In this document: piece after piece, positions 11,450 to 22,085 of the stretch
Position numbering within the stretch: position 1 is the first letter of the stretch
Layout: each line of letters starts with the position of its first letter
Source of the DNA: Cladobotryum mycophilum
Lineage: Eukaryota > Ascomycota > Sordariomycetes > Hypocreales > Hypocreaceae
Assembly: GCA_036429605.1 (NCBI GenBank)
Contig: CM071590.1
Location: 6,324,001 to 6,388,000, forward strand
DNA: 64,000 nt
Direction: 5' to 3'
Notes under the pieces: model-generated
Database searches by the model: none
The model's input: only the letters and a program-made list of their open reading frames with translations
Told to the model about the DNA's origin: nothing
Made by a program: the position numbers and the translations under genes

Positions 11450-13033
11450 ATGATTCAACACACTCCCAACTGTACGCTTCCTGAAAGCACGCCTAGCGGC
11501 TTCATTAATGCACCCAAAATACGAACCACAATGCAGATTGTTTGGAGCTGCCTCAGCGTAATCTTGCTTTGCACATGGTCTATCCTTCATCTCAACGTCC
11601 CTCCACATATGACACCAGACGGTAGCCGACAGTCGATGCGCAAAAAGCTATATCTGCTTCTCCGAAAAGTCTACTGGATGGTTGTCATGCTGGTTGCCCC
11701 CGAGTTTCTCACAATCTTCACGACCAAAAAGATGCAGGGTACAAGAGAGAACCACAAGGAGCTTGAGCGACTAGCAGACCATGATGATATACCTTGGACC
11801 TTGCTACATACGATCCTCGCGGACATGGGCGGATTCGCCATACGCTTCCCCAGCAACAAAGAAGAGGCCGGAGACCAATCTGAACAGGGGAACTTTATTA
11901 GAAGGACACCGTCTACCGAGCAGTTAACGGCAGAGCCTAGAAGCCCAGAATCCCTTGAGTCTCAGATACCCGAAGACGATATCCGGCAGGTGCCCGATTT
12001 CGTGGAAGTCTTTCGCAAAAGACAGAAGCTTTGGGTGGGGGACTGTAAGATCCCATGGAAACCATATGAGGGACACTTCAAGCACGCCAAGAAGCTGAAA
12101 GAACGACTTCCCAAAGACACGCTTGACTGGGAGACTCAGAATATTGCGGCGTTATCTGGAACTGTGTGGATCTTAGACTCCAGACAGCTCTGTATAGCCA
12201 GAGAACGCAAAGTTATCAAAAGCCTACCAAAGATTGCGGAAGATGAGATTACCGATAGGAACAAATCTGATGACTTGGTCAAGTTCCTAGCTATTCTCCA
12301 AGTCTTGTGGCTCGTTGTCCAGCTTATTGCTCGAAGATTCCACAATCTGCCATTCGCACAGCTAGAGATCAGCACCGTCGCCTTTTCAGTCTCCGCATTC
12401 ATTTTATACATGTTGGAATGGGAAAAGCCAAAGGACATCAACGTTCCCATCTATTTAGATGCGTATGAGCCCTCTGTCTCATACGAGACCTTTGAGGAGA
12501 TAGCCAAGGCAGCTCCCTTCCCGTACGTGCAGTTTCCTGGACTGCAATCAAAGAACTATCATATTCCGAACTGTGCCTTTCACGAGACGAAGCGCTCCGA
12601 TCCGAAAAACGTCGGCCCGAACAAGACTGAGCTGGAAAAGGCCAGCCTGGACAAGGCCATGTTGAAGAAGTTCGATATACACGCTTTTTTAGTTGCGTTC
12701 GTCACGGTCGCTTCCTTTGGTGGGATCCATTTCTTTGCTTGGAATCTCCAATTTCCAACCAAGATTGAGCAGCTGCTATGGAGAATCTCCGCCATTGTGG
12801 CAGTCGCTATGCCGTGCATATACTCGGCTAGTCATGCCCCTTTCATGGGGACAATCCCAAAGGGTATCCCCAAATCGAAGGCAATGAAAGTGCAGGCGAC
12901 TGTTTTGCTCACTTCCTTCTTCTATGTTTTTGCTCGACTATACCTCATCACTGAGAGCGTTAGGTCTCTCTACTACCTGCCCCATGATGCCTTTATCTCA
13001 AACTGGGCTTCAAATGTGCCGCACATGGCCTGA
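11450..13033 (+). CDS. Multi-pass membrane protein, paralogue B (intact)
   Basis: Single-exon 527-aa protein, the undamaged copy of the pair. I chose the ATG at 11450 because it aligns with paralogue A (xNCTLPxSxPxGF). The longer frame from 11384 has no counterpart. The TM segments match paralogue A. Between the first helix pair and the rest lies a soluble loop with a Ser/Pro/Glu-rich insertion (around residues 145-180) absent in paralogue A. The best conserved blocks are the HLNVPP helix, MLVAPEFL, the W-N-I-A-LSGTVWILD block and FLAILQVLWLVVQLIARR. No known domain is recognised. The duplication includes both flanks, so the two copies may share regulation. Confidence 0.85.
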   Translation: MIQHTPNCTLPESTPSGFINAPKIRTTMQIVWSCLSVILLCTWSILHLNVPPHMTPDGSRQSMRKKLYLLLRKVYWMVVMLVAPEFLTIFTTKKMQGTRENHKELERLADHDDIPWTLLHTILADMGGFAIRFPSNKEEAGDQSEQGNFIRRTPSTEQLTAEPRSPESLESQIPEDDIRQVPDFVEVFRKRQKLWVGDCKIPWKPYEGHFKHAKKLKERLPKDTLDWETQNIAALSGTVWILDSRQLCIARERKVIKSLPKIAEDEITDRNKSDDLVKFLAILQVLWLVVQLIARRFHNLPFAQLEISTVAFSVSAFILYMLEWEKPKDINVPIYLDAYEPSVSYETFEEIAKAAPFPYVQFPGLQSKNYHIPNCAFHETKRSDPKNVGPNKTELEKASLDKAMLKKFDIHAFLVAFVTVASFGGIHFFAWNLQFPTKIEQLLWRISAIVAVAMPCIYSASHAPFMGTIPKGIPKSKAMKVQATVLLTSFFYVFARLYLITESVRSLYYLPHDAFISNWASNVPHMA

Positions 13034-13272
13034 GACTCTAGTAACCAGGTCGGACGAATCTTTCCATACGTGGCAGCAAATCGCTACCGTTGTAGGGTTT
13101 CACAGGATAGAGAAACAGCCGAGAGGAAGAGTACAGGAGACACGAGGCCCTGAAAACAATGTCGGATCCTTAGGGAAGCACTGGGAGAAGCATTAGGAGA
13201 GACATGGAAGAAGAGAAGTCTTTCATTCAACATTCTATTACTTGGATTACAGATTGGCAGTAATATGAGCCC

Positions 13273-15126
13273 CTATACAACAAAGTCCGTTTTCTTAATA
13301 GATTTAAGGTCGGTGCCATTTCCTCCAAGTGCATAAACGCTCCGACAATCATTACACATACACATCATCATTCTCATTATGGGTGCTCTGTGGAAGTTCC
13401 GACCTCCCCCTAAAAAGGTAAACGCCAAAAACGACATAAGAGCACAGATGCACGCTGTAATACAGGTTAGCTAGGTGAGTAGCAAAATAGACGTGTAGAC
13501 TTGCCTAAAACTATGTTCATGTAGTAATATCCCACAGTGTCTGCCAAGGCTCCCGACAAGAGTGGCCCGATGAGTAAACCGGTTGAGAAACTCAAATTAG
13601 ATAACGAGTAGCAGCGAGAATAGCCTCCGTTGGGACCAAAGATGCCAGGTCGGCTGGTCTGGAGGTCGTCGGCTGCGCCTGTTTGTTTAACGACCCTTTG
13701 ATTAGCTGTGCTGGTCCCAACATGAAAGACCCAAAAGTCACTTACAAGTAATCTCGATGGTACCAATGCTTGCCATCAGATTGGTCACACATGCTATCCC
13801 GATGACGGCAGCGATGTAAACATGCTTTGCGGATTCCTCAGAGCCAGCCCAGGGGAATTGCTTCTGGTCGGCAGCACCGAGCAGCCATGCCAACGGAGCC
13901 AGCGAACCAAAGCCAATGGTGGCGGGTATCTTGGTGCCGAACTTATCTCGAAGCCAGCCAAAGACGGGGCTGAGCAGAATAGTCGGGCCTTGCAGCGTAG
14001 CGAACAGCAGACCGGTTTGCAGGCTTCCCCAGCCAAAGGTGAATTTCACGTGGGTGGGAATCGTGGTGTTGTAGCTGGAGAGCATGATGCAGTAGACCAC
14101 AGAGCAAGCCAGTCCGACAATGACTCTTTTCTGGCTGAGCATCAGCTTATAAAAGGCTAAGGTGGGCAGCTCCCCCGTCTCCCTGCTAGGATCTCTCGCC
14201 ACGGAGTCATATGACTGCGCAGCAGTGTCGGAGATCAGGGCGGCTTCTTCACCCACATCGTCTGACTCGGAGCCGCCACTGTCATTGTCGGTGTCAACCG
14301 GGGTAGAAGCATTCGATTGCCCTCGCTTCTCCAGCATCACAAGTCGCATGGCGATATCCAACAACAGAACGACCAGCACGCTGCCCCAGGCTACCCAGTA
14401 GCCAGCCAGGTCGAGCAGAAGACCCGCGACGGCAGGGCCAGAAAGGGCTCCCGCGCTGACGCAACTGGAAACCATCCCAAAGGCTTTGCCAATATTCTTC
14501 GCCTCGATCGAATCCCTAATGGTGGACAGCCCGACGATCCATGCTGATGTTCCGCCGATGGCTTGTAGAACTCGACCGATGAAGACGCCCGGCACTAGGA
14601 AGATGATGGATATTAGTATCCAGTTGCGGTTGAAGCCCGTCATCTAATGGAAGCTCGTGACATACGATTGGTACTTGCGGCAAGAAGAGCTGTCCCCGTG
14701 AACGCGATGCCAAGCCCGATGATCAGAGGCATCTGGCGGGACTTGGCTAGATCTGCCAACTGCCCGATGAAGAGGCCCGATGCAACAGCCACGGCGCCAT
14801 ACGTGGTGAGGATTTGGTAGGTCAACCGCTGGATGTCCTCTGGGGCGACATGATTGCGGTCTTCGAGAATGTACGGAAGGATGGGGACGACGAAGCCAAA
14901 GAGGAAGCTTTCTATGGACAGAGGGAGAGACGTATTAGTATTTCATTTTTCAGGAATTGGGATTCTTTCTCCTCCGCCTTTTGTCTTCAACGGCTTGGAA
15001 TCGAGTATCGAGCAAGGGGAACTTACCTGCGAACAGTGCAATGCCAATACAAACTAAGATAAACGGCGTCGACGACCGCCAGCGATGACCCCAGGGCCTC
15101 TGCTGACTAGGTGAAGAAGACGTCAT
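13273..15126 (-). CDS. MFS transporter (DHA1/vesicular-amine-transporter-like)
   Basis: Twelve-helix-type proton-coupled efflux or uptake carrier. Five exons are 15126-15027, 14911-14666, 14594-13746, 13678-13505 and 13454-13273, with introns of 115, 71, 67 and 50 bp and matching phases, 516 aa. The last intron uses a GC donor (G|GCAAGT). Motif A-like GQLADLAKSRQ lies between helices 2 and 3, GRVLQAIGGTSAWIVG in helix 4, and a long acidic Ser/Asp-rich cytoplasmic loop (TDNDSGGSESDDVGEEAA) separates the two halves. After the final helix (ICALMSFLAFTFL) the frame runs about 45 codons into DNA belonging to the duplicated 3' flank of paralogue B, so the native tail may have been replaced. An upstream in-frame start at 15231 is possible. 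Adjacent to the monooxygenase, it could export a product (inference). Confidence 0.75.
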
Positions 15127-15621
15127 TGAGGCTCGCTCGACTATTGCTAGTGGAGAAATGGCATTGCGAGGAAGCTTCTCGGGAGGGCTGAGGGATGCAA
15201 CGGGTTTATACAGTAAAAGAAAAATCAGCATAAATCCACATTAATTGACTTGGCGCTGCACGAATAGAGAGAGTGGACGGTCCCAGGGTATCATTCTACG
15301 AATGGCGTGCCTCGAATGGATGGGCTTTGCTAGGGGAAAATGGAGGGCTACCTGGACAACCAGAATGTCTCAGAACCCCCAAAAGCCACTTACAAGTATT
15401 ATTACATCGGTAGCGGTGATGATGCTACAAGTACATGATGAAATCATACACTCCGTCAGCTTACTTGTCGTACATATTTTGATCTCTTTATCTCGATGTC
15501 TGATAACATGGACTAATTATATATCCGTAGTGTTTGCCTTTGCTCTTGTTTTGCCGTATCCACCTTTACTCGTGTTGTTATTCACCACGATGCTGACATA
15601 GAGACATACCTGGGACTAAAC
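15127..15621. other. Intergenic: MFS transporter to monooxygenase
   Basis: No gene seen. The plus-strand 118-codon frame at 15245-15601 has no family features. It is the upstream region of the MFS gene and the 3' flank of the monooxygenase. Confidence 0.5.
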
Positions 15622-17550
15622 CTACCTGAGGCCTTCATCCATAGAGCTTTTGAATTCATCAACTAGCCCTTTGTAGTCCGCCGCGCTGTAGGGCTCGATA
15701 AGCTCTCTCCACCAGCTGCTTTTCCGTCTAGACCTCAGTTGCATATCCGATAAGAGCACGTCGAAATACGGGACAATGTCGAACGATGTGTCCATGTACT
15801 TGGACGCCTGCGAAAATGGATACCGAAGTCGGGACCATCGTGTCCACGAGGCGGCCCCTCTCCTGGAGCTCATCGCCGTCTCCGGCACCTCGACGCGGTG
15901 GTGAAGAAACGCGATGGCCCAAAGGGATTGGATCTCCGACAAGGCCGCTGTGGGCAGCGTGCTGAAGAGACCCAGGAAGGCAAGGTTCTTGGCGGACTTT
16001 TCGCACGTCTGGCTTGGGGGTGCAATGGCGCGATGTAGGCACCAGGACGTGTACGGCTCCGGGGGCGCAGAGCGAAGATGGGGAAACTTTTCCAGGATTC
16101 GCGCATCTGTGAGCTGGCATTGGCTTTTCCATTCTTGCATGTCCCTTGAAGCGTCGACCTTGGTTGGTATGCCATACTCGAGGCTGGATATGCCCTCGAA
16201 CTGAATCGGCGACGTCCACCTCCAGCCTCCACAGTGAATCAGGGCATCCGTTTGGAGAGTACTGCCGTCTGATAAGCGAATGCCCTCGCAAGTCAGCTTG
16301 TCCAGGCTTTTTCGATGTATCACGACTTGACCGGATCGGAGGAAGGAATAAAAGTCCCCATCGTAGTTCAGGGTTCCGGCAGAACTCGCTTGCCATTGGA
16401 AGCTATTCGTAGAACAATTAGCGACAGATCCATCCCCCATGCATGCAACCCCATTGAGCTCCTATAGACTTACTCAAAATCAGGCTTGGCTAGCTCCGTC
16501 CCCTTGGGAAGATGTAGCCCGGTGGATGCCAGAACTGAAGCTCCCAAGGTGCGCCAGAAGAATCCGACCAGACATCGCCCGACCCTGGTCTCATGCAGAA
16601 ACCACCGCGGCCAGCGGTATCCGTCTGCTTGCCCCCAGATGCAGGGAGAAAAGAGACTACACAATCTCGTAGTCGCTAGGCTCTCTATTATTACCTGCTG
16701 GCTCAGAAGATAAGTAGGCGAGGTTGTCATCCAGGCCACCCCGTTGCCTGAGCGTGGCACGACCCAGTTGACCTTTTCCCCAGCTATAGCGCTCCAGTAG
16801 ACGGCATCGTGCGCCGATTTCGAGCCCCCTATCACGGTGACCGTCTCCAGAGAGGCGCCTTTGATGAAGGCAGACTTGTCTACCTGCGTTAGGTCCTTGT
16901 ATGCGATGACTGGCCCTTGGAACTCATCGCTCCCTGGTATATCTGGAATCCTTGGTATCGAGGTCACACCCGTCGCCACGATGAGTTTTGTGCAAGATAT
17001 CGTCTCGATTCCCGCTGCCGATTCCGTCCGTAGGAGCCATCCCCTGCTGCCCTCTTCGGCCGCCGCCGAGATGACCTTGACGCCGAAGCGGATTCGGGAC
17101 ACGAGGTCGAATCTCTCAGTCACGGGCTGTAAGTATTTCTGTACGACGTGGGCGGGGATATGTTGGCCTGGCTGGACGCCAAACTCTTCCGTCGTCAACG
17201 GGTACCATGAATACTCGAACGTGCCATATGTGCCTTGTGTCACCAGCTTTGGGAAGAAATTCTTAGTCGCCCAAACGCCTCCTACGGTCAAGTTCTTCCC
17301 ATCACAAACATTCGTCAGCCCTAGTCCGGTCTGCAGAAAGAGAGGAAGGATTGTAGTAGGGCGGATTCCTCACGGCCTCGATAATGAGAAGATTGCGATT
17401 GGGGTACAAGTCCCGGTATATCTTGGCTGCAGCTATTCCTTACCAATGTTTGGGGAGAGAGAAACGGCTTCAGATAAATGACTGCGCAGCAAGAGGGGGG
17501 TTGTTTGGTGGTTCTTACCTACGCCGACTATGACAAGGTCTCTATGTTCT
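15622..17550 (-). CDS. Flavin-dependent monooxygenase (FMO-like), N-terminus damaged or unresolved
   Basis: FAD/NADPH monooxygenase of the type common in fungal secondary metabolism. Visible parts: a beta-strand reading DLVIVGVG near 17540-17526, then AAAKIYRDLYPNRNLLIIEA, then after an intron TVGGVWA (FAD region). VTVIGGSKSAHDAVY is the NADPH-binding Rossmann motif, followed by GNGVAWM and FSPCIWG blocks. The last intron (16473-16403, 71 bp) joins KPDF to the C-terminal exon, which contains the ALIHCGGWRW block. The canonical GxGxxG is not formed by any splice I can draw. No in-frame ATG precedes DLVIVG: the frame hits TAA and the nearby ATG is followed directly by TGA. The C-terminal two-thirds look intact. 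Either a start exon is missed or the gene is decaying. An adjacent MFS gene suggests a former pair. Confidence 0.6.
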
Positions 17551-17841
17551 AAGATTCTGATCGTTTACTCACATGTTCAACCTTTTCAATAAGTGCTTAG
17601 GATAGCTTTTTCTTCTTCCTCCTTTCTTGCTTTCTATCTGTCCGCTAGAAGTAGCACTACGTACGTGGAACCCTGGAAGTAGCTGCGGACGAGCAAGGGG
17701 CAGTTTGCGGAGTAATTAAATCTTGATGAGATGTTATCAAGATTCTGGGGGGCATATGGATGAATGGTACAGCTTGATAGCAAATCTATGTCGCTGACAC
17801 CTAGCTAGCTAAGGTGCCCTCTATGTCGAGCCAAAGCTTAA

Positions 17842-19227
17842 TTACCGAAACCTCTGCCATTCCTTCTCCCAGAAGTCCAGGAGCTTGCTCATCAGGGGCC
17901 GGGCATTCGGGTCACGGGCAAAAGAAGCCTCCACCTTGTGTTTCCATGACGCTGGGAGATCTTCAGACCAGCTTGACCATTCCACCATTGTCGTTGAATA
18001 GTCGGAAACCCCCGGCCGATGCTCCAGCCCTACCTGCTCCAAAAGAATCCACATTGTTCTCCCCAGACTGTAGACCTCGGCAATCTCGGTTGCTCTCGGA
18101 CAGCTCTGATGCCATTCGGGGAAAACATTGATCGTACCACAGAAGGCGTGGTGGGTCCTCGTAGGTCCTTCATAGCGGGTGTACACTAGTTGGGTTCTCC
18201 CATTCACGTCATCGCCAAGCTCAACGTCGTATTCTCCCTCAGCCTCGGGCGCCAGTATGAACGGGTTCGCTCCAGATTGCTCCCAGTCGGCAATCAAGAG
18301 GTTCTGGTCATCGTCAACAATGATATTGGGTGGCTTCAGGTCTTGGTGATAGCTCCCCGCTTTGAAGTGAACGTGAGCCATGGCCGAACAAAGCTGAAAG
18401 CACCATCTTGCCTTTAGAGAAAGCGGAAGCCGTATTCTCTCTACAGTGGTCTTGTTCAGGACATCTGCTAGAGAACCCTTTTCACAATATACGTAGAGAC
18501 TGCCGCAGATGCGGTGCTCTGAGCCGTCACCGCCCTGGCCGGAATCGGCGTATACCAAGTACTTGGCCGGAGGCATAACGTTGGGGTGCGGGGAGATGAT
18601 GTGGTTGATCATTCGAATCTCGCGGTAGCACGCTTCCACGTCGTGAACAAAGTGCTCGGGCCCGCCAACCAGAAATTGGTAAAAAGAAACACCTTTGTAA
18701 ACGAACTTTTCTCCTGGCGAGGAGGCAACTGAGGCTCTGGTGCATGTCATGCGCCAACTCGCAAGGGGGTTATCATAGATGACTTTGCCGTAGGCAACGA
18801 TGCGGTTCTTGAGTGCGATGTCGCCTCCTTCTTCTTCTTCAGACTTGACAATCTTGTTTGGAGGTTGCAGCATGGAGCAATACACAAGGTAAGAATCTGC
18901 TTCGTGAACGTGTTCCGCTTGTATGGCTCCGTCTCTTGTGCGTATATACAGCACAGAATCGGATCGCAAGTCCTCTTTAATGAAGAAACCCTTCTCTTCA
19001 GCGGACTCTACGGCTTCCACAATCATGCTTCTCCCCTTCTCCCGCTGATCGTTGCGTCCTCCAGTCTGTGAGTCATCGAAAGCGGAGATGATGAGGCCCT
19101 CAAGGCTTTCCACGGCGCTTGGATTGGGAGAAATGACTGCGATAAGCCTGCTTCGGCCATTGTATAAGAGAAACAAGACGTCTGAGCCCGCCTTGCTTTG
19201 AGTCACTGTATGAATATGCCACCCCAT
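17842..19227 (-). CDS. Atypical serine/threonine protein-kinase-like protein
   Basis: Single-exon 461-aa protein. The C-terminal half has kinase subdomains: SYHQDLKPPNIIV stands for the catalytic HRDxKxxN loop with HQD in place of HRD, and IADWEQ stands where DFG is expected (DWE). FPEWH corresponds to APE, and VYSLGRTMWIL to the F-helix (DxxxLG). A terminal DPNARPLMSKLLDFW resembles the subdomain XI arginine region. No clear glycine-rich loop is seen. The first about 150 residues are unrelated to kinases I recognise and include an acidic run (KSEEEEGGD). The metal-binding Asp and catalytic Asp are present, so activity is possible but altered. This kind of fungal lineage-specific kinase is often of unknown role. 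Confidence 0.75.
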   Translation of the reverse strand: MGWHIHTVTQSKAGSDVLFLLYNGRSRLIAVISPNPSAVESLEGLIISAFDDSQTGGRNDQREKGRSMIVEAVESAEEKGFFIKEDLRSDSVLYIRTRDGAIQAEHVHEADSYLVYCSMLQPPNKIVKSEEEEGGDIALKNRIVAYGKVIYDNPLASWRMTCTRASVASSPGEKFVYKGVSFYQFLVGGPEHFVHDVEACYREIRMINHIISPHPNVMPPAKYLVYADSGQGGDGSEHRICGSLYVYCEKGSLADVLNKTTVERIRLPLSLKARWCFQLCSAMAHVHFKAGSYHQDLKPPNIIVDDDQNLLIADWEQSGANPFILAPEAEGEYDVELGDDVNGRTQLVYTRYEGPTRTHHAFCGTINVFPEWHQSCPRATEIAEVYSLGRTMWILLEQVGLEHRPGVSDYSTTMVEWSSWSEDLPASWKHKVEASFARDPNARPLMSKLLDFWEKEWQRFR

Positions 19228-19649
19228 TTAATGATGTGTCTGTGATGGAAATGAAATAATAAGCAGGCTTATCTGTGTTGTGGAAACACACGAAAAATCA
19301 AGATAGTCCCTTGTAAAGTGAAGATAAGAGGTATCAAAATGCTACCAAAATGTCTCGGTAGTCAAACCAGCGTTTCACTTGCCTGCACGGTTCTCCTTGT
19401 GCATGTAGGCTAGACACCCTGTAGCTTACCCCTCACGGGGAGAGGGGTAATATATAGGTAGGGAGGTAAATGCAACCCACGCCAGCGTGCAACTTTGAGT
19501 TCAGTTCGGATAGGTTCTTTGAAGCTCTACCATGAAAAAGTGCCAAGTCTTCAAGAGTTTTACATATTCATTAAATCCCATCACTATTGTTGCTATGAAA
19601 TCGTGGTATTATTACAAGTACGTCCTCTCCCCTCCGGTCTACAGGTCAA
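19228..19649. other. Intergenic: kinase to GTP-cyclohydrolase pseudogene
   Basis: Promoter side of the kinase. No gene, repeat or RNA recognised. Confidence 0.5.
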
Positions 19650-20540
19650 TCATATATGCCTCATCCTCTTCCCTTTAGTCTCCAGATACGACATCAACTC
19701 TGGAGATTGTAGAATCCCTCCTCTCTCTTTGCACGCTGAAGACATCATGGACACAGCCCCTTATACCTTAATCTGGTTCATGGGACCTCGAATGCCCGCC
19801 ACCTTTTCAGGGCTGTTGGTCAATAGTCGGATGCCGCGGTCCCCACCAAGACCGAGATCACAGAGTATTGCCGTAGCTATTCCATATGTCCTTGCATCGG
19901 CAAGATGGCTAAGCTGCAAATTCGCTTCTCTGATGTCGGCACCCTGATCTTGCAGGTTATAGGCTCGCAGCTTTTCTGCTAGACTTATGCCTCACCCTTC
20001 ATGGCGCAGGTAGACGATAATCTCGTTTGGTGAGGGGGACTGGCAAATGAGTCTTGCCTCCGCGTCAAGCTGGCCGCCGCAGTCACACCTGTTGGACCAG
20101 GCCGTCTCCCCCGTGAAGCACTCGGAATGTACGCGGAACAGTGGCGCTGATGTTTCCGCCAAAGGACTCAACAGGTGCTCCTTGGAGTCCTCACTATTTC
20201 TGTAGAGGTGCAAATACATGCCTACTCCAAAAGGCCTGCAGGTACACAGATCAGTCAAACTAGGAGATGGAAAGAGAGATACGGGGCATTACGCTGGTAT
20301 TTTCGCTCGAACGACGCATTCTACCTGTGGTAGGCTACCCTGTTGAGTCGCTTGGCTTGTTTCAAAGATATGTGTTTGCTCCTGTCTTGCAGCAGCTACT
20401 GCACTTGAATAAGAATTATATTTAATGTGGCCTGGGTTGCGTATCAATGCATTCAATCGCAGCATCACAGGCGATCTAGAACGACAAAGAATAGTGCCTT
20501 GTATGGTCCAGATTTGGTCTAGTGCTTGGTTAGCATCCAC
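19650..20540 (-). pseudogene. GTP cyclohydrolase II (RibA/Rib1-like) pseudogene with in-frame stops
   Basis: Intact GTP cyclohydrolase II converts GTP to the first riboflavin precursor. Two exon pieces are clear. 20540-20293 ends QVECVVRAKIPA. After a 57-bp intron (20292-20236) comes GMYLHLYRNSEDSKEHL and then RVHSECFTGETAWSNRCDCG, which keeps the three zinc cysteines. The catalytic YLRHEG-(R)-GIGL motif is broken: the Arg codon CGA is now TGA and the following Gly codon gives Ser (AGT). Downstream the frame continues with AEKLRAYNLQDQGADIREAN and LLTNSPEKVAGIRGP, then a second stop (TAA) after NQIKV, ending near 19650. These are transition substitutions (C to T / G to A), not indels, consistent with a RIP-like process or ordinary decay of a duplicate. 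The start codon is not resolved. Its position near two flavin-dependent enzymes is notable. Confidence 0.8.
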
Positions 20541-21312
20541 GGGAGTCTAGACGGTTTCTTCATCATCATCTTCTTCATCCATAGTCTATCCCCCTGGTAT
20601 TGCAGTGCCAACACACCTCCTTTTGGGAGTTGGCAAAGGGAGCCACTCACCATGTTGGCCGACATCTTTAAGGGGCTTGGAGACATTCTTAAGCCCAAGA
20701 TGGTTCAAACGGGTTTTCGGTATAGCACTTTGACTTTGACTAGAAGAGGCTTGAATGCTGTCAATATGCATATCACCATCCAGACTTGACCAAAGATGTA
20801 TAGCTATATGTTTAATAGATAAGCTTCTATACAACCTCCATCGCCCCAAGTAAAGCTTTGCTATTATACCAAGGATGCAACACATCGCAAACCGTGACAC
20901 AGTCAGTTGAACCGTATAGGTTAATCATACAAGGTGTCCGAGTTGGCTAAATGAAAGACAGTCAATCTTCTGTAGGGTGCTGACCAATACTATGTGGTTC
21001 CAGGCGAACAATATGGGAAGAGTTGGGCAGCAAATCCACATACATGTATAGAGGGTTGTTAATTGGGCAGCTCTGCATTACCCCAACATTCACTCGACAA
21101 CGGGTTACAACGCCAAGAGTGGTTACAAACGTCGACAAACTACAGACAGTCCATTCTGACGCTCACATAGTAATTCTGAGATTCAAAATTACTTGAGTAC
21201 ATGGTCAAAGTCTCCAAGCACTTTGATATCGTTACGGCTGCGCCGCCTTCCTTTTGCTGAATACTTGAACCAGGTAACTTGTGACAGAGGGTCTCCTCTC
21301 TCCACCATAGAC
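20541..21312. other. Intergenic region
   Basis: No convincing gene. The upstream end of the GTP-cyclohydrolase pseudogene may extend a little into it. Frames at 20526-20789 (+) and 20586-20900 (-) show no family features. Confidence 0.45.
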
Positions 21313-22085
21313 ATGGTCTATCACGCTCTGATCAAACACGTACGGTGCCATGTCCTCTATTGTAAATTGTTGCAACTTCTTCACACTCACGCACAGCCTA
21401 GACAAACAGCCCATACGATTTCCGATATATTGTTTCCGTCCCAGATGCCGACGCTATTGATGAGTGGTGGCGCTCAGTGTCTGGGATGAAGGAGCTTGGG
21501 CTGAAGCGACTCGGACCAGATTTTTACTCGTACGGGGGTGCGGATATTGGCGTTCTCGCGCTCACGTTACGTGATAGGTTGGTGCTCACCAAAGCAGTGA
21601 GCCTTGATGCGAGCCAATCGATTTATGTGCACCAGGTTCGAACTGATCATGTCAGTGGCGGGTGGTAAGCTTCTCACTTCTTCGTTAACTACGCTCCATT
21701 ATCCTCGGTAACACACATGGTTAGCTTCTATATTCGCTCAAAGTCAAGTCCGGAACTCTACTGGATACTCGATGGCACATGGGTCCGCGCCACCAAAGAA
21801 GGACGAACCCGCTTCCGCATCGCCATTGCCGACGAGAGCGACCCCAAGGTCATGATTAGTAGCGACAAGGTTTCCATCTCACTCGCCACCGACCCAACAA
21901 AGTACATAGTCGTCGGCTCGAAAGAACAGTTGTACGTTGGGACCAGCAGCAGCACCATGCTGTTCAGTTACTTTAAAAAGAACCTTTTGGCTGAGAGCAA
22001 ACTTGATACGCTCGGGGAAGGCTATGTGTCCTATGTGAAGGAGGTCGACGAGGGTGTGGGAGAAGAATGGGAGCTTGTCAAGTAG
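21313..22085 (+). CDS. Hypothetical protein, three exons
   Basis: I do not recognise the family. A consistent three-exon model is 21313-21339, 21402-21664 and 21725-22085, with introns of 62 and 60 bp (GTACGG...CTAG and GTAAGC...TTAG) and matching phases, about 216 aa. The middle exon includes NSPYDFRYIVSVPDADAIDE and a YSYGGADIGVLALTLRD segment. The last exon is beta-strand rich (FYIRSKSSPELYWILDG, RTRFRIAIADES), as in a small beta-trefoil-like domain, but that is only an impression. The first exon could extend upstream in the same frame to about 21193 without an ATG, so the true start may lie in an unseen exon. There is no signal peptide. Confidence 0.5.

Noticed and set aside
20586..20900. 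104-codon minus frame upstream of the GTP cyclohydrolase pseudogene
   Set aside because: Different frame from the pseudogene and no homology-like blocks; not needed to explain it.
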